NCBI GenBank assembly: GCA_023205875.1
Contig: CP060766.1
Span: 434,001 to 498,000, forward strand
Origin: Chloropicon primus
Lineage: Eukaryota > Chlorophyta > Chloropicophyceae > Chloropicales > Chloropicaceae
Length of the DNA: 64,000 nucleotides
Direction of reading: 5' to 3'
Below the pieces are notes generated by a model. The model saw only the letters and a program-made list of their open reading frames with translations, made no database searches and had not been told where the DNA came from. This document shows, in pieces, positions 26,677-36,128 of this stretch (positions are counted from its first letter, which is position 1; each line of letters starts with the position of its first letter). The translations under genes were made by a program, and so were the position numbers.

Positions 26677-28936
26677 GATGGTGGTGGTGATGGTTGCGTG
26701 GAAGTGAAACGGTGACTCGCAACGCCTTTGGTTGTTGTTGTTGTTGTTGTTGTTGTTGTTCTGGTGGTGGGCGCCTCGGTCGAGCGGCTCACGTCAATTG
26801 TGAGGAGAGGGATGGGAGGATGGGCCGCATCCATCCATTCCTTCGCACTCGCCTTTGCCGTTACATCTCCTAGAGTCCCAGAGTGGATTGCCGTGGTTTC
26901 ATTTTCCAATTCGCAAATTTCGGGAGATCAGGAGAAAATGGAGGACAGGCTGTGACTCAAGGGGCGGGCAACTTCTTGAGAGGAGAGGAGAGGGGAGAGG
27001 AGAGGGACATCCTGTCCATGTCATAAGTTAGAGCATCTTTATTTTGTGACACTCATCACACTGTTAATGCCTTCTCATGATGATCATTCGCTTTTAAGTG
27101 ATATTGATTTGCCTTTACATTCTCTCGTTGATCCTGTCCTCCGTCCTCCGTCCTCTGTCCGAAACCAAGTCGTATCCTACAACTCAGACGTCGATGCATC
27201 ACATGCCGACACTCGAAGATGGTTCTGATGACCTCCAAAAGTAAGGATGCGTCTTCACAAGGATGCTGCTGCCGACCTTAACCCTATTCCTCCGTTATCC
27301 ACCACCCTCGAGCCCTTTATCTGGTCATGCCCCCGACTTGCGACTGGAGCAGCTTCCTGCCAAGGTGGACCTGCGGATCGGTCTTGAAGCCCTTAAAGAG
27401 GTCGTCGATGTCCACCACCATGTCCACAAGATTTTCGAACCCCTCATCAGCACCGTCCGTGTCACACTCAACGTCCATGCCATTCTCGCTGCACTTATCC
27501 TTCAATGACTCTCCTTGTGAGAATCCCGCGGCCTTGGTGCCCCTCGTGGTGTGAGCTTCGACAACCTGCTGGGGGTCCTGCCGATCGAATTTCAACTTTG
27601 CGTATCCGTTCGCCAGACCATAGCCCTGCGCGTTCGTATAGACGATCCCCTTCGAATCGTCTCCACCGAACCCGGAGGCCTGCCCCATGCCGTTCAGGTA
27701 AGCGTCCGACATGGCCTCAAACGTATTGTCCTGCTTGAGCTCGGCATCTGTGACGCTTGATAAGAACGCATACGGGTTGTGGTGTGAAGGATAGGCGCTC
27801 GTGCCGTTCACCAAGTTGATCGCCAACACCGCGTTCGTGTCGTCTTTGAAAACAGTCCCCGCCCCTCGGGCCAAGCCCGAGCCCTGCAGAAAAGAGCCGA
27901 TGGTGACCTTGGCGAGCGGGGCCTTCGGATCGACATGCTCTGCTCCTTCCTCGAACGTTCTGGACACTGCCGAGACGGAGTTACTGATGTGGCCGTAGCC
28001 AGCAGACTGGGACAACGCCGAGGTCAGCGGCACGACGGCGGTAGAGGCTTCGGGCAAAATGACCTGAGACATGGCGTTCGAGAGTCCCCTGGGATCGTGC
28101 CCCGTGATCGCGGTGTGCGCGAAGGACGATGAGATCGACGATTCCATTCCCGGGTGGCAGTGTGTTCCCGAACACTGCGCGTTCCCTGCTCGAGCAAAGT
28201 GCCCCCTGCCCTCGCCGGACGCCTTGCTCTGTCCAGCAACGTCCGCCGCGGAGGCGGAGGCAGCGAGGAGGAGCAGAGCCAGGGAGAGGAGAGACAAGGG
28301 TGCCAAGGGTGCGACGGCGGCGGCGAAAGAGTAGGAGGAGGAAGACTTGTGGTTTCCGCGCCTCCTCGTTGTCGTCATCCCTCTGCTGCTGGTGCTCATG
28401 ATGGTGGTGGTGATGGTTGCGTGGAAGTGAAACGGTGACTCGCAACGCCTTTGGTTGTTGTTGTTGTTGTTGTTGTTGTTGTTCTGGTGGTGGGCGCCTC
28501 GGTCGAGCGGCTCACGTCAATTGTGAGGAGAGGGATGGGAGGATGGGCCGCATCCATCCATTCCTTCGCACTCGCCTTTGCCGTTACATCTCCTAGAGTC
28601 CCAGAGTGGATTGCCGTGGTTTCATTTTCCAATTCGCAAATTTCGGGAGATCAGGAGAAAATGGAGGACAGGCTGTGACTCAAGGGGCGGGCAACTTCTT
28701 GAGAGGAGAGGAGAGGGGAGAGGAGAGGGACATCCTGTCCATGTCATAAGTTAGAGCATCTTTATTTTGTGACACTCATCACACTGTTAATGCCTTCTGA
28801 TGATGATCATTCGCTTTTAAGTGATATTGATTTGCCTCGTCGATCCTGTCCTCCGTCCTCCGTCCTCTGTCCGAAACCAAGTCGTATCCTACAACTCGGA
28901 CGTCGATGCATCACATGCCGACACTCGAAGAAAGTA
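25605..28936. repeat. tandem segmental duplication, offset 1723 bp
   Basis: 25605-27222 and 27328-28936 are near-identical over coding DNA, the (GTT)n microsatellite, promoter and further upstream DNA (for example TCCTAGAGTCCCAGAGTGG at both sites). Start codons 26676 and 28399 lie 1723 bases apart. The right copy lacks everything 3' of the middle of the gene. About 105 bases of unrelated DNA sit at the junction (27223-27327). Near the break the two copies differ by a small cluster of changes (VVAFTD versus VVDIDD); elsewhere they look almost identical, so the event is recent. Confidence 0.93.
27317..28399 (-). CDS. single-domain truncated duplicate of the two-domain C-x4-C protein
   Basis: 360 residues: the same signal peptide and domain 1 (C76-C81 to C303-C312) as the neighbouring 642-residue gene, then KLLQSQVGG followed by MTR and stop. 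The duplication therefore ends 45 residues after the domain-1 closing cysteine pair and encodes one full domain without the second. The promoter region is fully duplicated, so the gene may be expressed as a secreted single-domain form. Alternatively it is a recent pseudogene that has not yet decayed; the open frame is intact. It has lost the Trp-containing end. Confidence 0.75.
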   Translation of the reverse strand: MSTSSRGMTTTRRRGNHKSSSSYSFAAAVAPLAPLSLLSLALLLLAASASAADVAGQSKASGEGRGHFARAGNAQCSGTHCHPGMESSISSSFAHTAITGHDPRGLSNAMSQVILPEASTAVVPLTSALSQSAGYGHISNSVSAVSRTFEEGAEHVDPKAPLAKVTIGSFLQGSGLARGAGTVFKDDTNAVLAINLVNGTSAYPSHHNPYAFLSSVTDAELKQDNTFEAMSDAYLNGMGQASGFGGDDSKGIVYTNAQGYGLANGYAKLKFDRQDPQQVVEAHTTRGTKAAGFSQGESLKDKCSENGMDVECDTDGADEGFENLVDMVVDIDDLFKGFKTDPQVHLGRKLLQSQVGGMTR

Positions 28937-29098
28937 AGGCCTCGTCGTCACAACGTGTAAGTCAGAAGAATGCTGCTGCTGCTGCTGCTGCTGCTGCTAA
29001 CCGTCATCCCCATCGGTTGTCCACCGCACTCTTACATTTGAGACTATACTCCAAGGTGGTCATCCACCTTCTCCTTCCTCCTTCCTCTCGCAGTCGCG
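28400..29098. other. duplicated promoter region and BASS leader
   Basis: 28400-28936 repeats the upstream DNA of the full-length gene, with (GTT)n at 28456-28483 and an A+T-rich segment (TTTTAAGTGATATTGATTTG). From 28937 the sequence is unique, with (GCT)n at 28971-28998. No further gene supported. Confidence 0.6.
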
Positions 29099-30325
29099 AT
29101 GGAACTGCTGACGATTGCTCTGGCGCTGTTCCTGGTGCTAGTCGGCTTCGGCCTGGGCACCACCCTCGAGCCATCCAGCATTCGTGCAGCGGTTAAGCAT
29201 CCTTCGGGCCTCATCTGCGCCGCTTGCTGCCAGTTTGGCTTCATGCCACTGATAAGTTACCTCCTCTGCAATGCTTTCTCTCTGCCAAAAGACGTGGCAC
29301 TCGGGGTCATCCTGGTAGGGAGTTCCCCTGGAGGGTCGACCAGCAACTTGTTCACATACTGGTGCAGAGGAAACGTAGCCCTGAGCATCGCTGCCTCGGC
29401 ATTCTCAACTCTAGCTGCCTTTGGCCTCATGTGAGTAAACACACGAAACCAATGCAGATGCAGGTCAGCGACTACCCAAGGCAAGATGCCTGCCGGTTGG
29501 TGGCGGTGGACTCCATCCACAATCTTCTCCCCTCCCTCCATCGTCCTGCCACCTGCTGGAGAGAGGGAAGGTTCCTGGTTCCTGGGTTCGTCCATACCAT
29601 TCCATCCCATCCCACATTCCAGCTCACACCATTGACTTGTTCTTGTTGTCCTTGTTTGTCATCATCATCGTCATTGTTGCTGCAGGCCGCTCGCGTTGTA
29701 CCTGTACGGCGAGGAGGCGTACGGGATAGAGACGAAGATCCCTTGGGTGAGTCTGGTGATTTCTCTGCTGCTCTGTGTCGTACCATGTGCCTGCGGCATC
29801 GGTCTGCGGCACAAGAACACCCAAGGAGGCTGCAGGGGGATGATGTACTGGGAGTGGGCGGAGAAGGTCGGCAGCATTGCTGGGGGAGTGTTTCTCGCCG
29901 TTGCCGTGGTCTACGGCTGCGTCACGAACGAGGAGCTGTTCACGGCGACCGATTGGAAAATTTGGGTCTGTTGTGGCCTTCAGGAGCCCATCGGTGCGTT
30001 GCTGGGGTTCACCCTGGCCGCTGTCACGGGCCTGTCGATCCGTGATCGGTGCACCATCGCCCTGGAGACGGGGGTCCAGGCCAGCACCCTGGCCATTGCC
30101 GTCACAGAGCTGAGCTTCTCGGACGGGAGAGTCAAGGACCGCGTGATGAAAGGTCCTCTCACGTACTCGCTCTTCTACCTGTTCCACAGCATGTGGATCG
30201 TCCTCCTGTTCCGAAGGCTGACGTCAGAGGAGCCCCAGTCCGTCCACCACGGCGGGGGAGTCGAGCTGACCAAGGCCAAGGCCAAGGCCAAGGCCACGAC
30301 GACGGAGGACAAGGGCCGAGTGTAA
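29099..30325 (+). CDS. bile acid:sodium symporter family (SLC10/BASS) transporter
   Basis: Exons 29099..29430 and 29686..30325 (GT-AG; the ATG codon for Met111 is split), 323 residues. The first sodium/substrate motif GSSPGGSTSNLFTYWCRGN with NVALSI and the second, ALETGVQASTLAIAV, are canonical for SLC10/BASS proteins. Nine or so membrane segments can be counted, from LLTIALALFLVLVGFGLG to SLFYLFHSMWIVLLF. There is no obvious presequence, so it is probably a plasma-membrane or endomembrane carrier rather than a plastid BASS. The tail is basic with a KAKAKAKA repeat. Substrate is unknown; sodium coupling is expected from the family. Confidence 0.9.
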
Positions 30326-30419
30326 CAAAACAACGGTTTTATATATTTTTTTATAGGTGAAAGGTGGGCCACGAGGTGAGAGCAGAGCACCAGCATGGGT
30401 ATGGATGCCCTCGTCCCGC

Positions 30420-30851
30420 TCAAGCCCCAATTCCAGATTCCCCTTCCCTTTCCTCCTCCTCCTCCTCCCTCACGAGCGTTTGCTTCATCCCGAGCTTCTC
30501 CAGGAGGGCGAAGGCCTCGTCCTGGACTTGCCTCTCCAGCTTCGCCAGGTCCTCGAGCTCCTCACAGGCGTCCGCCACCGCCCGACCCAGTGGCGTATTC
30601 GGATTCAGACTGTTCCCTCGCACCGTCCAGTCCTCGCTCTCGAGCAGAAGGCCATCCTCACTCTCATCAACTTGAGCATCAGCATCAGCAACAACTTCGT
30701 CGTCGTCGTCTTCTTTCGCTGCGCGGACGGAGTCAACCTTTCGGCGTCGTGGCCAAGGGATGCGTCGACGGCTGGCCGCGATGCCGGCATCCCCTTGCCG
30801 CACCGAAGCGGTGCACCGCCGGGTCACAAGACACCTCAACCTCAACCTCAT
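30420..30851 (-). CDS. conserved-looking protein with organelle presequence, unknown
   Basis: 143 residues from the first ATG. Residues 1-45 are Arg-rich without acids (MRLRLRCLVTRRCTASVRQG), as in a mitochondrial or plastid presequence. An acidic Asp/Val linker leads to a helical C-terminal domain: LNPNTPLGRAVADACEELED, then AKLERQVQDEAFALLEKLG and a Glu run. I do not recognise the family. The frame is open 17 codons further up to 30902 without another ATG, and an acceptor-like TTTTGCAG sits at about 30893, so a 5' exon is possible. It lies downstream of, and on the same strand as, the ShKT-containing gene. Confidence 0.5.
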   Translation of the reverse strand: MRLRLRCLVTRRCTASVRQGDAGIAASRRRIPWPRRRKVDSVRAAKEDDDDEVVADADAQVDESEDGLLLESEDWTVRGNSLNPNTPLGRAVADACEELEDLAKLERQVQDEAFALLEKLGMKQTLVREEEEEEREGESGIGA

Positions 30852-31201
30852 CCTTCTCCTCCTCGAGGATCTTATGAGGGATTTTCTGCAAAACTTTGGC
30901 ACACAAGAGGAGAGAGATGTCCATCAGAGATGGATGATGGGATGGATGAATGGGATGGATGATGGGATGGGGAACATTGCCCATTGCCCTCCACACTTTC
31001 TCTCTCTCCCTCTCTCCCTCCCTCTCTCTCTCTCTCTCTCTCCCGTTGGGGAGGATTGGACCCATGCAAGGAAGTGGCGGAAGGGGGAGAGAAGGTCAGG
31101 AGGGCGATGCACCCTTTGTGCGTCTTTTGTTGCTCCTCCAGTCGACAAAAGCCTCAACAATATCTTACTTCTTTTTTGTTCACATTGTCAGAAAAAAAAG
31201 G
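30852..31201. other. intergenic with CT microsatellite
   Basis: 350 bases. Contains a GGATGATGGGATGGATGAAT tetranucleotide-like repeat at 30928-30970 and a CT tract at 31000-31042. The last 60 bases are A+T rich and probably the 3' end of the upstream minus-strand gene. Confidence 0.4.
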
Positions 31202-32833
31202 TTATTCTTGACTCGGGCTTGCGCCCGCAAGGGAGTCCTTGTCCTCGGCGCAGGGCAGGTAATACAAGCCCTCGTGGTGCTCGCTGACGGACCAGATGGC
31301 TTTGCCCTCCTGGTGGCTTGGAATTCCAGTGTAGTCGTAAGCAACGCCTTCCTGGCCCTTCCAGTACTCGTCCGACTCGTCCTCGCTCCCGTCCCGGTTG
31401 GTGGTGCTCACCTGCCTCGCAAAGGCGAGCGTTGTGAAATCAAAGGCCGACGTTAGGGTGTACTCGAAAATCCCTCCGTAGGTCGCAAGAAGGAGCTTCT
31501 TCCCCGAGTCGTGGAGGTCTGCGGCCGCGATGTTCCTGATGTTTCTGTGGCCGCGCTTCGTCTCGTTACAGTTTCTCTCCAAGATCTCCCAAGGGGTCCC
31601 AACTTGCTTGGGCTCCTCCACGCTCCTGACCGCCAGGTCCCTCTCTGGCGGCGGCCTGCAACGTCTGCAAGTCAGCTCGCAGTAGTTCTTCTCGATCATC
31701 CAAGACTCGCCGCACTTTCCCCAATCGCGCTGCTTCCTGCACGAGTGGTCGGGCTGCTTCTCGGGGAGCTGCGTGCAGACCGGGAGGGAATCCGGGTAAT
31801 CGAAGACGGAAAAGTGCTCCTTGGCCTCCTTCCCGAACCTCGTGCAGTCCGGGTAAGGGTTCTCGACCTCGTTCACCTTGGACAGAAAGACGTGGTGGAC
31901 GTCCACCTTCTCCGTCGCGTTCATGAAGTCCCCGAGCTTGGATCCCCCTCGCACGGCGTCAAAATCGCACCTCCATTCTTCCCCCCCCCCGCCGAGAGCC
32001 GCCGGCCTCGTTCTCGTGCACGTCTCGACCAGCCCCCCGTGCGCGTTCGTGGACCGGAACCTCCTCCTCGTGCCGAGGTCGGGGGATTCCCACACGCCGG
32101 AGGGCCCGTTCCCGGCTTTGGAGAAAGTCTTCTCGATCAGCCAGAACTTGCTCCCGTTGCGGTGCGTTACCATGGCCTCGACGTTGGGCACTTGCTTCCA
32201 GTAAGACCCCGGATCGTACTTGAGCTTCAAGATCGTCGTGTCCTCCGCGCGGACGCCCGAGGGCGAGCCCCCGGAGGAGTACAGGTTGCCGAGCGCGTCG
32301 ACCTCGAACTTGGGCTCCTTGATGACGTACATCAGAATCTCCTTGGCCTTGGGCCCGAAGTTCGAGCCCGTGTCGGCGATCCAGATGCACCACTCGCGCG
32401 AGCCACCGTCGCCGCCGTCGGTCTCGTCGTCCTGAAACGGGCAGTGCGCCACCGAGATGTCCTCGAAGTCCGTGTGGTGGTTGATCTTGGGCAAGCCCTC
32501 GAGGTCAAGGACCTGCACGACGGCGCCGTCGCTCCTGCTCCTCCCGGCCTGGGCCTTGGCCTGGACCGCGAAAATGTGCTTGGGTGAGAAGTTGTCGTTA
32601 TGTAGCCACACAATTCCCGGGTTGAGGCGGGACGCGGCGATGCCGGACTCCTCCGTGATCAGACCCTTCCTCCGGAACCGGACCGCCTTGGATGGAGGAG
32701 CGTACTCCCCCTCGCACCACCGATGCTGCTGGTGCTGGGCGGCAACGCATGAGGAGGATCCGAGGAGGAGGAGGACGAAGAGGGGGAGGAGGACGAAGAT
32801 CCCGCCGACTGCTGCGCGAATCCTCTCTCCCAT
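31202..32833 (-). CDS. secreted propeller-like protein with inserted ShKT domain
   Basis: 543 residues, intronless. Signal peptide IFVLLPLFVLLLLGSSSCVA. The body starts ITEESGIAASRLNPGIVWLH and runs through VQVLDLEGLPKINHHTDFED, CIWIADTGSNFG, VPNVEAMVTHRNGSKFWLIE and RNIAAADLHDSGKKLLLATY. This order is that of bacterial-type secreted beta-propeller proteins (E-S-G-I-A-x-S, H-N-D-x, D-x-E-A-M, A-D-x-S-x-D-G). About residues 360-405 a cysteine-rich insert PDHSCRKQRDWGKCGESWMI then EKNYCELTCRRC fits a ShKT (ShK-type) domain: six cysteines with W, G-x-C and C-x-x-x-C-x-x-C. Its divergent paralog lacks the insert. Function unknown; secretion is likely. Confidence 0.78.
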   Translation of the reverse strand: MGERIRAAVGGIFVLLPLFVLLLLGSSSCVAAQHQQHRWCEGEYAPPSKAVRFRRKGLITEESGIAASRLNPGIVWLHNDNFSPKHIFAVQAKAQAGRSRSDGAVVQVLDLEGLPKINHHTDFEDISVAHCPFQDDETDGGDGGSREWCIWIADTGSNFGPKAKEILMYVIKEPKFEVDALGNLYSSGGSPSGVRAEDTTILKLKYDPGSYWKQVPNVEAMVTHRNGSKFWLIEKTFSKAGNGPSGVWESPDLGTRRRFRSTNAHGGLVETCTRTRPAALGGGGEEWRCDFDAVRGGSKLGDFMNATEKVDVHHVFLSKVNEVENPYPDCTRFGKEAKEHFSVFDYPDSLPVCTQLPEKQPDHSCRKQRDWGKCGESWMIEKNYCELTCRRCRPPPERDLAVRSVEEPKQVGTPWEILERNCNETKRGHRNIRNIAAADLHDSGKKLLLATYGGIFEYTLTSAFDFTTLAFARQVSTTNRDGSEDESDEYWKGQEGVAYDYTGIPSHQEGKAIWSVSEHHEGLYYLPCAEDKDSLAGASPSQE

Positions 32834-33022
32834 GACGACGACGACGGCGAGGAAGAGGAGGAGGACTGGCGGTTACAGGCGTTATGCCCACTGATCATCG
32901 TCGTCGCCTCGCCCATTTGCATTTTCATCTTGGAAATCGAGAAATGAAAATGCTCGATCAGATCGAACGAATGCAGGCGTCGAGGATGAGAAGAGCGAGA
33001 GGAGCGCTGCATTTGGGTCGCA

Positions 33023-34279
33023 ATGGCGCCGATCTCTCGACCAGGACGGGGCCGAGGCTCCCTCAACGCCGTCCTCGTCGTCGTCGTCTCTGGTTTCTTT
33101 CTTCTTCTCCTCGGTGCAGTCGCGGCGTGCCCGTCGGGTTATGGTGACCCTGTCGCTATCGGGTACACGGGTGGTGGGGGCTGGGTGGAGGAAGAGAGCG
33201 GCATCGCCGCGTCCCGCCTCAATCCCGGTGTCCTTTGGCTGCACAATGACAACTATGACTCCAAGTTCGTGTACGCGGTGTCCACCCGCACGGGCCACGT
33301 CGTGTCCGTCCTCGATCTCGAGGGTTTGCCTGGCGTCAACCAGTACTCAGACTTTGAGGACTTGGCCCTCGCGCCCTGCCCGTTTCAAGCAAGCATCGCG
33401 GAGGACCGGAAGGAGCACTGCATTTGGGTCGGGGAGGTCGGGAACAACGCCGAGTGGGGGAAGGGTGCGTTCGTGTACGTCATCCCGGAGCCCTTGCTTG
33501 GGGAGATCCACGACGAGATGGGTCCCGTAACGCCCAGGAGACCCGAGCAAGCCGTGACCTTTCGGCTGGACTTTGAGCACTACGAGTACTTCAAGTCGCC
33601 CAACGTGGAGGCCATGGCGGTGGCCGGCGACGGCAGCAGGTTCTGGCTGTTTCGCAAGACGACGAGTCACGACGGTGACGGCCCTGCGGAGATATGGGAG
33701 AGCCCAAGTCTGCTAGAGGGGGAAAGCTTCCCGAGGGACGCGTGCGAGGTGGACTCCAACTCGACGTGGATCTGCTCCCTGTCCGACCGGGAGTTCGAAT
33801 GGACGATGACCTCGCACCCGCACGGAGCTGCGGAGCTCGGCCCGTGGAGGAAGCCCTCCCTGTCCATTCGTTCGTCACCGGGCGACCAGAGCGCAAAGGT
33901 CGGGACGGTCATCCCGCTGCGGCTGTCGAGCCTCGGCAAGATGACGAACCCCGAGCTCGAGGGGGTTCCCAAGGAGTCCCAGAAGGACAGGAGGAACATC
34001 GCTGCCGCAGACCTATCTCTGGACGGCAAGAGGCTTCTCCTCGGCACGTACGGCGGAATCTTCGAGTACGACCTCGGCTCGCCTTACGACATGGCCAGCG
34101 TCCTCGGCTCGCGAGCAAAGCAGCTGACCCGAGTGAACCGCGATGGGAGCTCGATGCTCAGCATCGGTGGCGGGGACTTTTGGGCAGGCCAAGAGGGCGT
34201 CTGCTACGACGCATCCGGCGGTGGCATCTGGTCCGTCAGCGAGCACCACAAGAAATTGTACTTTCTCCCCTGCCTGTGA
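33023..34279 (+). CDS. secreted propeller-like protein, divergent paralog without ShKT
   Basis: 418 residues, intronless. Signal peptide LNAVLVVVVSGFFLLLLGAV. Same order of motifs as its head-to-head neighbour: EEESGIAASRLNPGVLWLHN, VSVLDLEGLPGVNQYSDFED, CIWVGEVGNNAEWG, SPNVEAMAVAGDGSRFWLF, RRNIAAADLSLDGKRLLLGT, EGVCYDASGGGIWSVSEHH. The block between the middle and last third is shorter because there is no cysteine-rich insert. The 189-base gap between the two starts is the shared promoter, so the pair may be co-expressed. Enzyme activity cannot be told. Confidence 0.8.
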   Translation: MAPISRPGRGRGSLNAVLVVVVSGFFLLLLGAVAACPSGYGDPVAIGYTGGGGWVEEESGIAASRLNPGVLWLHNDNYDSKFVYAVSTRTGHVVSVLDLEGLPGVNQYSDFEDLALAPCPFQASIAEDRKEHCIWVGEVGNNAEWGKGAFVYVIPEPLLGEIHDEMGPVTPRRPEQAVTFRLDFEHYEYFKSPNVEAMAVAGDGSRFWLFRKTTSHDGDGPAEIWESPSLLEGESFPRDACEVDSNSTWICSLSDREFEWTMTSHPHGAAELGPWRKPSLSIRSSPGDQSAKVGTVIPLRLSSLGKMTNPELEGVPKESQKDRRNIAAADLSLDGKRLLLGTYGGIFEYDLGSPYDMASVLGSRAKQLTRVNRDGSSMLSIGGGDFWAGQEGVCYDASGGGIWSVSEHHKKLYFLPCL

Positions 34280-34317
34280 GCGACGGGACTAAAATCCTAA
34301 ACCGATTCAATCCATCA

Positions 34318-34365
<48 letters not shown>

Positions 34366-34663
34366 CGTGCGTGCGTGCGTGTTCGAGGGACTGCGCTTCC
34401 TTCTTTCTTGTCCTCGGTGTCCCCCCCCCCCTCTCTCTCTCTGTCTCGTCTCGTCCTCGTTCGCCCTCGTGCTCGGCCGTTATGATGGTTCAGCGGAAGG
34501 GAGAAATCCACCAGAAGAGAAGAAACAGGAGAAAGGAGAGAGAGGGGAGAGGAGGAGTTGGATACTGGTAGAGCAAGTGATTGAGAAGACTCTTTTCCTG
34601 AGGCACGCACCCATCTCATGCCTCTCTCTCATGCCACACGAGCATCGTTCCATCGTTCCGTCC
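34280..34663. other. intergenic with CT/GTGC microsatellite and a dispersed repeat
   Basis: 384 bases. (CT)n at 34322-34360 runs into GTGTGCGTGCGTGCGTGCG; a C-run sits at 34420-34432; a copy of the 95-bp dispersed repeat follows. No supported gene. Confidence 0.6.
34431..34528 (+). repeat. dispersed 95-bp repeat, copy A
   Basis: From CTCTCTCTCTGTCTCGTCTC through CTCGGCCGTTATGATGGTTC to CCACCAGAAGAGAAGAAACA. The same sequence occurs in reverse orientation at 57133-57229 with no difference I can find over about 95 bases. Lies 130 bases upstream of the MBL-fold gene start. No open frame of note and no terminal inverted repeat seen. Confidence 0.85.
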
Positions 34664-35851
34664 ATGGCTTCTCCTGTTTCGTCGAGAAGGGTTGCGACGT
34701 TGGTGTCTGCTCTCGTGGGTGTCCTGTCGTTCGTGGTGCTCCGGACACCAGGCATCGGGTACGGCGAATGTGAGAACCAGCCGGTGCCGGGGACCATGGA
34801 GATCCTCACGGACTATCCTCCAACATGCGGACTGACGGAGCTGAAGCCCAAGGAGGTTGACGACGTCAGAGTTTTCGCTTACAACCAAAAGGGCGGGTGG
34901 TGCTGGAGCAATAGCGGCGTCGTGTACTCGGTGAAGAGGAACGAGGTAACGCTCATCGATGTGTTGACGGATCCAAAGCAGACCGAGAAGCTCCTCCAGC
35001 AAGTGGACAAAGCCTTGCCAGGAGCCAAGCTGAAGACCTTGGTACTGACACACTGCGACGTCGACCATATTGGAGGCTTTCAACTCGTCCAAAATATGGT
35101 GGAGGAGGTTTACGCCGCCAAGGGGTGCGAGGATGCGATGAAGGCGTTCTATCAGAGCCGCATGGGAGTCAAGGTCAAGCTCCTGCACCACGCTTGGAGA
35201 ATCCTGGACAATCCTTTGACGAGGAGGGCGTTCGGCGGTGGCGATACCGTCCCGAGATGGTTGGCGAAAATCGCGATGGCGCCCCTTTTCGACCCCTTTG
35301 CGTGGGACAAAGTGAGCAGCTGGAGGGAGATCAGCCAAGGAAAGTTTGTGACCTCCGAGCTCCAAGGCCAGAGGCTCACCATCAACGAGCACGTGACTCT
35401 CATCACAGTAAACGTGTCGTCGCACAGCGACCACGATCTAGTTGCGGAGGTGGGAGGCGTGAGGTTCGTCGGCGACATCCTTTTCAATGGAATCACTCCA
35501 CTGATATGGAGTGGAACCATTCACGACGCCTTGCGAGTAGCTGACGATTTTGGAAAGAATTGGGATGGATTCATTGTCCCGGGCCACGGAGCGATCCAGC
35601 ACTCGTTTCAAAAGCCGTTCGAGACGAGTGCTGGATACTGGAGGAACCTGCTGAAGGTCTACGAGGACAAGGGCCAGTCAGAATTTACTGTAAGCGTTCT
35701 TCAGCTGCTTCCTTCCGTATATCGCAAGTGGGAGGACCCGGAAAGGACTTTGATCAACCTTTGGGTTCACGAGCTTTACGAGAACAACCCGGGAGCTAAG
35801 GTCAACAAGCTCGGCTTGATCGCCAAGTACATGTCCCACAGACCCCTGTAA
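34664..35851 (+). CDS. secreted or membrane-anchored metallo-beta-lactamase-fold hydrolase
   Basis: 395 residues from ATG 34664 (an in-frame ATG at 34631 adds 11 residues). A hydrophobic N-terminus (VATLVSALVGVLSFVVL) acts as signal peptide or anchor. The fold is shown by NSGVVYSVKRNEVTLIDVL, TLVLTHCDVDHIGGFQLV (the T-H-x-D-x-D-H-x-G-G form of the first metal motif), NVSSHSDHDLVAE, RFVGDILFNGITPL and FIVPGHGAI. The first motif has Asp in place of the second His of H-x-H-x-D-H, a common variant. Between the motifs lies an insert of about 90 residues. The reaction is unknown; SoxH/quinoprotein-relay-like hydrolases have the same layout. Confidence 0.82.
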   Translation: MASPVSSRRVATLVSALVGVLSFVVLRTPGIGYGECENQPVPGTMEILTDYPPTCGLTELKPKEVDDVRVFAYNQKGGWCWSNSGVVYSVKRNEVTLIDVLTDPKQTEKLLQQVDKALPGAKLKTLVLTHCDVDHIGGFQLVQNMVEEVYAAKGCEDAMKAFYQSRMGVKVKLLHHAWRILDNPLTRRAFGGGDTVPRWLAKIAMAPLFDPFAWDKVSSWREISQGKFVTSELQGQRLTINEHVTLITVNVSSHSDHDLVAEVGGVRFVGDILFNGITPLIWSGTIHDALRVADDFGKNWDGFIVPGHGAIQHSFQKPFETSAGYWRNLLKVYEDKGQSEFTVSVLQLLPSVYRKWEDPERTLINLWVHELYENNPGAKVNKLGLIAKYMSHRPL

Positions 35852-36128
35852 AACTACTTCTACTCCTACATCATCCACGTTTTCATCCATCCATCCAGAA
35901 AGGAGGAGCAAGTGAGAAGCGAGGAAGCGAGAAAGCGAGACAAGAGGCAAAACATCCGTCCTTGCCCACCCTCCCCCAACCCCTTTCTCCCCTCCGTCAT
36001 CATCTTCCCCTTGGGATGAACGCGCCAGATCGCCTAGATCGCCAGAGAGAGAGAGAGATCCGCTCGCGCCAAAAAATAAAAAATAAATCCGATCGATCGA
36101 GGCGACGCGGACGGCGTGTCCTCAAGAG

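Noticed and set aside
34361-34663. N-terminal extension of the MBL-fold protein to 34361
   Set aside because: Would translate microsatellite and the dispersed repeat; an ATG with a good signal peptide lies at 34664.
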